This document shows positions 6,168-9,755 of a stretch of 9,755 nucleotides of DNA, one piece after another (the stretch's first letter is position 1; the number at the start of each line of letters is the position of its first letter). Below the pieces are notes generated by a model. It saw only the letters and a list, made by a program, of their open reading frames with translations, did not search any database and was not told the DNA's origin. The DNA lies in assembly GCA_020442225.1 (NCBI GenBank), contig JAGRKR010000259.1:1-9755 (forward strand), read 5' to 3'. The DNA is from Hyphomicrobiaceae bacterium. GTDB taxonomy: Bacteria; Pseudomonadota; Alphaproteobacteria; Rhizobiales; Hyphomicrobiaceae. The position numbers and the translations under genes were made by a program.

Positions 6168-6938
6168 ATGGGCAAGGCCTCCATGACCGTCACGGCGCTG
6201 GCTGGCATCCCGCCGGTCAAGCCGGGCGACGATCTCGCAGGCCTCCTGGCCACGGCGCTCGCCGGATGCGGGCGCGAGCCTGTGGCGGGCGATGTGCTGG
6301 TCGTCGCGCAGAAGATCGTATCGAAGGCGGAAGGCCGCTATCGGCGCCTCGCTGACGTCGTGCCGTCGGAGCGCGCCCGCGAGCTTGCGGCGGTCACGGG
6401 CAAGGATGCGCGCCTCGTCGAGCTCGTGCTCGGCGAATCCACAGATGTCCTGCGCGCCAAGACCAACGTGATGATCGTCGCGCATCGGCTGGGTCTGGTC
6501 ATGGCCAATGCCGGCATCGACCAGTCGAACCTCGAGGCGGACGACGACGGCCGGCGCGTGCTGCTGCTTCCGGAAGATCCGGATGCGTCGGCGGCCCGCC
6601 TCAGCGAGGCCTTGAGCCGCCGGTTCGGACAGGCCCTCGCCGTGGTGATCTCCGACAGCGTCGGGCGCGCGTGGCGGCGCGGTACGGTCGGCCTCGCCAT
6701 CGGCGCCGCCGGCCTGCCGGCGCTCATCGACCAGCGTGGAGAGCCCGATCTCGTCGGCCGCACGCTGATGGTGACGGAGACGGCTTTCGCGGACGCCGTG
6801 GCGGCTGCGGCGGTGCTCGTCATGGGAGAGGGGCGGGAGGGCACGCCCGCCGCCCTGGTCAGCGGTCTGTCTTGGACGGCTGCGGCCCAGCCGGCGCGTG
6901 CGCTCGTGCGCGCCAAGGCGGAGGATCTTTTCCGGTGA
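6168..6938 (+). CDS. cofE: CofE, coenzyme F420-0:L-glutamate (gamma-glutamyl) ligase
   Basis: GTP-dependent ligase that adds glutamates to F420-0 to give F420-1, F420-2 and longer forms. The protein has 256 residues, matching single-domain archaeal CofE (about 250). Motifs in order are GIPPVKPGDDLA (13-24), VVAQKIVSKAEGR (45-57), ANAGIDQSN (113-121), LLPEDPDASA (133-142), ISDSVGRAWRRGTVGLAIGAAG (161-182, including the metal and nucleotide-site region) and LVMGEGREGTPA (217-228). There is no C-terminal nitroreductase-like domain, unlike mycobacterial FbiB. The ATG at 6168 is preferred because GGAG at 6158-6161 lies six bases upstream; a GTG at 6165 and an ATG at 6183 are alternatives. The TGA overlaps the cofD GTG start (GTGA), implying coupling. 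Identification is firm. The number of glutamates added cannot be told. Confidence 0.95.
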   Translation: MGKASMTVTALAGIPPVKPGDDLAGLLATALAGCGREPVAGDVLVVAQKIVSKAEGRYRRLADVVPSERARELAAVTGKDARLVELVLGESTDVLRAKTNVMIVAHRLGLVMANAGIDQSNLEADDDGRRVLLLPEDPDASAARLSEALSRRFGQALAVVISDSVGRAWRRGTVGLAIGAAGLPALIDQRGEPDLVGRTLMVTETAFADAVAAAAVLVMGEGREGTPAALVSGLSWTAAAQPARALVRAKAEDLFR

Positions 6939-7942
6939 CGGCGTCCCAACCCCGGTCACAGGCCTCGCGACCCGCCGGCGGCGCCATCCTCGCGCTGTCC
7001 GGTGGCATCGGCGGCGCCAAGCTGGCCCTCGGACTGTCGCATGCGCTGCCGCCGGAGCGGCTGACCGTCGTCGTCAATACGGGCGACGATTTCGAGCATC
7101 TGGGGCTCGCCGTCTCGCCCGATCTCGACACGGTGCTCTATACGCTCGCCGGCCTCGCCAATCCCGAGACGGGATGGGGACGCCGCGACGAGACCTGGAG
7201 CTTCATGGCAGCGCTCGAGTCGCTCGGCGGCCCGACCTGGTTCAAGCTCGGCGATGGCGACCTCGCCATGCACGTCGAGCGGACGCGCCGGCTGGCGGCC
7301 GGCGAGCGCCTCACCGTCATTGCCGACGACATCCGTGCGCGGCTCGGCATAGGGGCGCGCGTGCTGCCGATGACGGATGCCCGCGTGCGCACCCTGGTGG
7401 AGACGGACGAGGGTGTGCTCGCCTTCCAGGAGTATTTCGTGGCGCGGCAGAGCGCGCCGCGCGTGTCGGCCATCCGGTTCGAGGGGGCGGAGGAGGCGGC
7501 GCCGGCGCCCGAGGTCGCGGCCGCGCTGGCTGCCCCGGAGCTGGCCGGCATCGTCGTCTGCCCGTCGAACCCGTGGCTGAGCGTCGATCCCATTCTGGCT
7601 GTTGCCGGCATGCGGGCGGCGCTGCGGGCAACCGGGGTGCCGATCGTGGTGGTCTCGCCCCTGGTCGGCGGGGCGGCCGTCAAGGGGCCGACAGGGAAGA
7701 TCATGGACGAGCTCGGTCTTGCGCGCGACCAGCGGGCCATCGCCGCCCATTACGCCGGGCTCGTCGACGGTTTCGTGCTCGATCACCGGGATGCCGCCGC
7801 CGAAGCGACCATTGACAGTCCTGTGCTGGTGACGAATACGCTCATGCGCTCGCTCGACGATCGGATCAGGCTGGCGGCGGATGTCGTCGCTTTCTGCCAT
7901 GACCTCGGCAGGCGACAGTCGCGGAAGAAGGCGCAGTCATGA
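6935..7942 (+). CDS. cofD: CofD, 2-phospho-L-lactate transferase-type enzyme (F420-0 or dehydro-F420-0 synthase)
   Basis: Transfers the phosphoacid moiety from the GDP-activated compound made by CofC onto the deazaflavin FO, forming F420-0 or a related form. The protein has 335 residues, slightly above the usual 300 to 320; the excess is a polar N-terminal tail of about 14 residues and a basic C-terminus. Motifs are LSGGIGGAKLALGL (21-34), VVNTGDDFEHLGL (46-58), SPDLDTVLYTLAG (61-73), WFKLGDGDLA (102-111), VCPSNPWLSVDPIL (208-221), SPLVGGAAVKGPTGKIMDELG (241-261) and the C-terminal VLVTNTLM (297-304). The start is a GTG at 6935 inside the cofE stop, with GCGGAGGA about ten bases upstream. The stop overlaps the cofC-cofG ATG. 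Identification is firm; whether the donor is lactyl-, enolpyruvyl- or glyceryl-phospho-GDP depends on CofC. Confidence 0.95.
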   Translation: MTASQPRSQASRPAGGAILALSGGIGGAKLALGLSHALPPERLTVVVNTGDDFEHLGLAVSPDLDTVLYTLAGLANPETGWGRRDETWSFMAALESLGGPTWFKLGDGDLAMHVERTRRLAAGERLTVIADDIRARLGIGARVLPMTDARVRTLVETDEGVLAFQEYFVARQSAPRVSAIRFEGAEEAAPAPEVAAALAAPELAGIVVCPSNPWLSVDPILAVAGMRAALRATGVPIVVVSPLVGGAAVKGPTGKIMDELGLARDQRAIAAHYAGLVDGFVLDHRDAAAEATIDSPVLVTNTLMRSLDDRIRLAADVVAFCHDLGRRQSRKKAQS

Positions 7943-9755
7943 CGGCAGATGCAGCGACAGGCACTCGGGGCGGGTATTGGGCCATCGTGCCCGTGAAGCC
8001 GCTGGCGACGGCCAAGGGCCGGCTGGCGGCCTGCCTGACCTCCGGCGGGCGTCAGCGCCTCGTGCGGCGGATGCTGGAGGACGTGCTGGCGGTTCTGGCC
8101 GGCGTACCGGAGCTGGCCGCGACGCTCGTCGTCACGGCGGACGCGGACGTGGCCCGGCTGGCGACGGCGCGGGGCGCGAGCGTGCTGCTCGAGCCGGAGG
8201 CTCAGGGCATCAACGTGGCGCTGGCCGCCGGCATCGCCCGCGCGGTCGAGGCCGGCGCGGACGGCGTCCTGCTGCTGCCGGGCGACGTGCCGCTCGCGAC
8301 CTCGGCCGAGATCCGCGACATGATCGCGGCGGCTGCCTCCGGCGCGTCCGTGGTGATTGTCGCCGACGAGGCGGGCAGTGGCACCAACGCGCTGCTGCTG
8401 CGACCTGCCGGCGTGCTCGCGCCGGCATTCGGACCCGGAAGCTTTGCGCGCCACACCGCCGCGGCTTCGGCCAGCGGTATACCGATGCGCGCCCTGACGG
8501 GGAGTGGGCTCGCGGCCGACATCGACGAGGCGGCCGATCTCAGGCATCTGTCGGCGCAGGCGGGTTACGCATTCCTGAAAGAGGCGCGCAAGCGGCCGTC
8601 CCGTCGTGCCGACCCACTCGCGGTGGCCCTCGCCGCGTCCGAAAATGGCGACGAGCTCGGCGAGCCTCTGGCCCTGGCGCTGGCGGGGCTCGAGGCCCCG
8701 GACCGGGTCGCCGCCATTGCCGAGCGCCGCGCGCTCGCGCGCTATGGCACGACGATCACCTACTCGCGCAAAGTCTTCATCCCGCTCACGCAGCTCTGCC
8801 GCGATGTGTGCCACTACTGCACGTTCGCGCATGCGCCCCGCAAAGGTACTCGGGCCTTCATGAGCCTCGATGAGGTGCTGGCCATCGCCACCGCGGGGGC
8901 GCACGCCGGCTGCAAGGAGGCGCTGTTCACGCTCGGCGACAAGCCGGAGCTGCGCTATGGCGCGGCGCGGCGCGCGCTGGCCGAGATGGGCTACGCGAGC
9001 ACGCTCGACTATCTCGAGTCGGCGGCGCGACAGGTGCGCGAGCAAACCGGGCTGCTCCCCCACCTCAATCCCGGCGTGGTCGACGTGGCCTGGCTGCGCC
9101 GGCTCAAGGCCGTCTCGGCGTCACAGGGCATGATGCTGGAATCGACCGCTGCCGGCCTCGCCGAGCGGGGCGGCGCGCATTTCGGCTCGCCCGACAAGGC
9201 CCCGGCCGTTCGTCTCGCCGCCTTGGCCGCCGCCGGCGAGGCCGAGGTGCCCTTCACGACCGGGCTGCTGATCGGCATCGGGGAGAGCCGCGAGGACCGC
9301 ATTCGTGATCTCCTGGCCATCCGCGAGCTCCATGCTCGCTACGGACACATCCAGGAGGTCATCATCCAGAACTTCCGGGCCAAGCCCGGTACGCGCATGG
9401 CGAACGCTGTGGAGCCGACGCTCGCCGAGCACGTCTGGACGATCGCCGTGGCGCGCCTTCTTCTCGGCCCGGACGTCACGATCCAGGCGCCGCCCAATCT
9501 CCGCGACGAGGCGGAGCTCGCCGCGCTCGTGCGGGCCGGCATCAATGATTGGGGCGGGGTCTCTCCCGTCACGCCGGACCACGTCAACCCGGAGGCGCCC
9601 TGGCCGCACATCGCGCGGCTCGCGGAGATGAGCGCGCGAGCCGGCAGAGAGCTCGCCGAGCGGCTTTCAGTGCACCCTTCGCATCAGCAGCAGGGCGCGC
9701 GGTGGCTGTCGCCGTCGATCCGCACGGCGGTGATGCGGCTCGCGGACGCCGACGG
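7939..9755 (+). CDS. cofC-cofG: CofC-CofG fusion: phosphoacid guanylyltransferase joined to FO synthase subunit 1 (radical SAM); open at right edge
   Basis: One uninterrupted frame of 605 visible codons with no stop before the window ends. Residues 1 to about 205 are CofC, which activates a phosphoacid with GTP. Its motifs are IVPVKPLATAKGRL (16-29), LLLPGDVPL (111-119), GTNALLLRP (148-156), FGPGSFARH (164-172) and DIDEAADL (194-201). Residues from about 225 are CofG, the radical SAM half of FO synthase, with YSRKVFIPLTQLCRDVCHYCTF (275-296). C287, C291 and C294 form the CxxxCxxC iron-sulfur motif. Further CofG motifs are LFTLGDKPE (329-337), QGMMLES (396-402) and NDWGGVSPVTPDHVNP (536-551). 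The end (WLSP at 589 onward, then LADADG) resembles the segment of FbiC just before its CofH half, so a CofH domain may follow. The ATG at 7939 overlaps the cofD stop (ATGA), with AAGAAGG seven bases upstream. Both domains keep their key motifs, so both are probably active. Confidence 0.95.
   Translation, partial: MTADAATGTRGGYWAIVPVKPLATAKGRLAACLTSGGRQRLVRRMLEDVLAVLAGVPELAATLVVTADADVARLATARGASVLLEPEAQGINVALAAGIARAVEAGADGVLLLPGDVPLATSAEIRDMIAAAASGASVVIVADEAGSGTNALLLRPAGVLAPAFGPGSFARHTAAASASGIPMRALTGSGLAADIDEAADLRHLSAQAGYAFLKEARKRPSRRADPLAVALAASENGDELGEPLALALAGLEAPDRVAAIAERRALARYGTTITYSRKVFIPLTQLCRDVCHYCTFAHAPRKGTRAFMSLDEVLAIATAGAHAGCKEALFTLGDKPELRYGAARRALAEMGYASTLDYLESAARQVREQTGLLPHLNPGVVDVAWLRRLKAVSASQGMMLESTAAGLAERGGAHFGSPDKAPAVRLAALAAAGEAEVPFTTGLLIGIGESREDRIRDLLAIRELHARYGHIQEVIIQNFRAKPGTRMANAVEPTLAEHVWTIAVARLLLGPDVTIQAPPNLRDEAELAALVRAGINDWGGVSPVTPDHVNPEAPWPHIARLAEMSARAGRELAERLSVHPSHQQQGARWLSPSIRTAVMRLADAD

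Noticed and set aside
5340..6959. A 539-codon minus-strand open frame opposite npdG and cofE
   Set aside because: It shadows two well-supported genes and its product is an Arg/His/Gly-rich sequence with no domain. The same holds for the 426-codon minus frame at 7783-9063.
1..9755. CRISPR arrays, tRNA or rRNA genes, insertion sequences, attachment sites
   Set aside because: No spaced repeats, cloverleaf-like segments, transposase motifs or terminal inverted repeats were seen by eye; nearly every base is assigned to a coding gene.

Overview
This window looks like chromosomal DNA from a GC-rich bacterium. It most resembles a proteobacterium, possibly an alphaproteobacterium of the Hyphomicrobiales type. 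That placement rests on base composition, codon use and gene style only; the window has no rRNA or other phylogenetic marker. It is almost fully coding: nine genes in two divergent blocks, with only two intergenic gaps longer than 100 bases. Many long open frames overlap these genes in other frames and are composition artefacts.

Left block (minus strand, read from about 4.45 kb down to base 1): a GntR/HutC-type regulator with a UTRA ligand domain is followed by the three subunits of a molybdenum hydroxylase of the xanthine dehydrogenase / aerobic CO dehydrogenase superfamily. The order is large molybdopterin subunit, medium FAD subunit, small [2Fe-2S] subunit. The structural genes overlap by ATGA, so they are one translationally coupled unit; the small subunit is cut by the left edge. 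The large subunit lacks the CSFR active-site loop of true CO dehydrogenase, so its substrate is some other, unidentified compound.

Centre: a 144 to 204 base divergent promoter region holds an AT-rich island with inverted repeats. It separates the regulator from a plus-strand LamB/YcsF (PxpA-like) gene. This protein family includes the 5-oxoprolinase A subunit, but no pxpB or pxpC partner is visible here.

Right block (plus strand, 5.48 kb to the right edge): a compact coenzyme F420 operon. It encodes an NADPH:F420 oxidoreductase (NpdG type), CofE (F420-0:gamma-glutamyl ligase), CofD (phospholactate/phosphoenolpyruvate-type transferase), and one long open frame in which CofC (guanylyltransferase) is fused to CofG (radical SAM half of FO synthase). 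That frame is still open at the window edge. Its last residues resemble the CofG-CofH junction of FbiC, so the complete protein may be a CofC-CofG-CofH trifunctional enzyme. The block would make the deazaflavin FO, activate the side-chain acid with GTP, join the two, add glutamates, and reduce the finished cofactor with NADPH.

The most noteworthy items are the CofC-CofG fusion, the F420 operon in an apparently proteobacterial setting without an FbiB-type reductase domain, the orphan and divergent PxpA homologue opposite a molybdenum hydroxylase (a possible lactam-forming and lactam-opening pair), and a strong hairpin with a competing alternative fold just upstream of the F420 genes.
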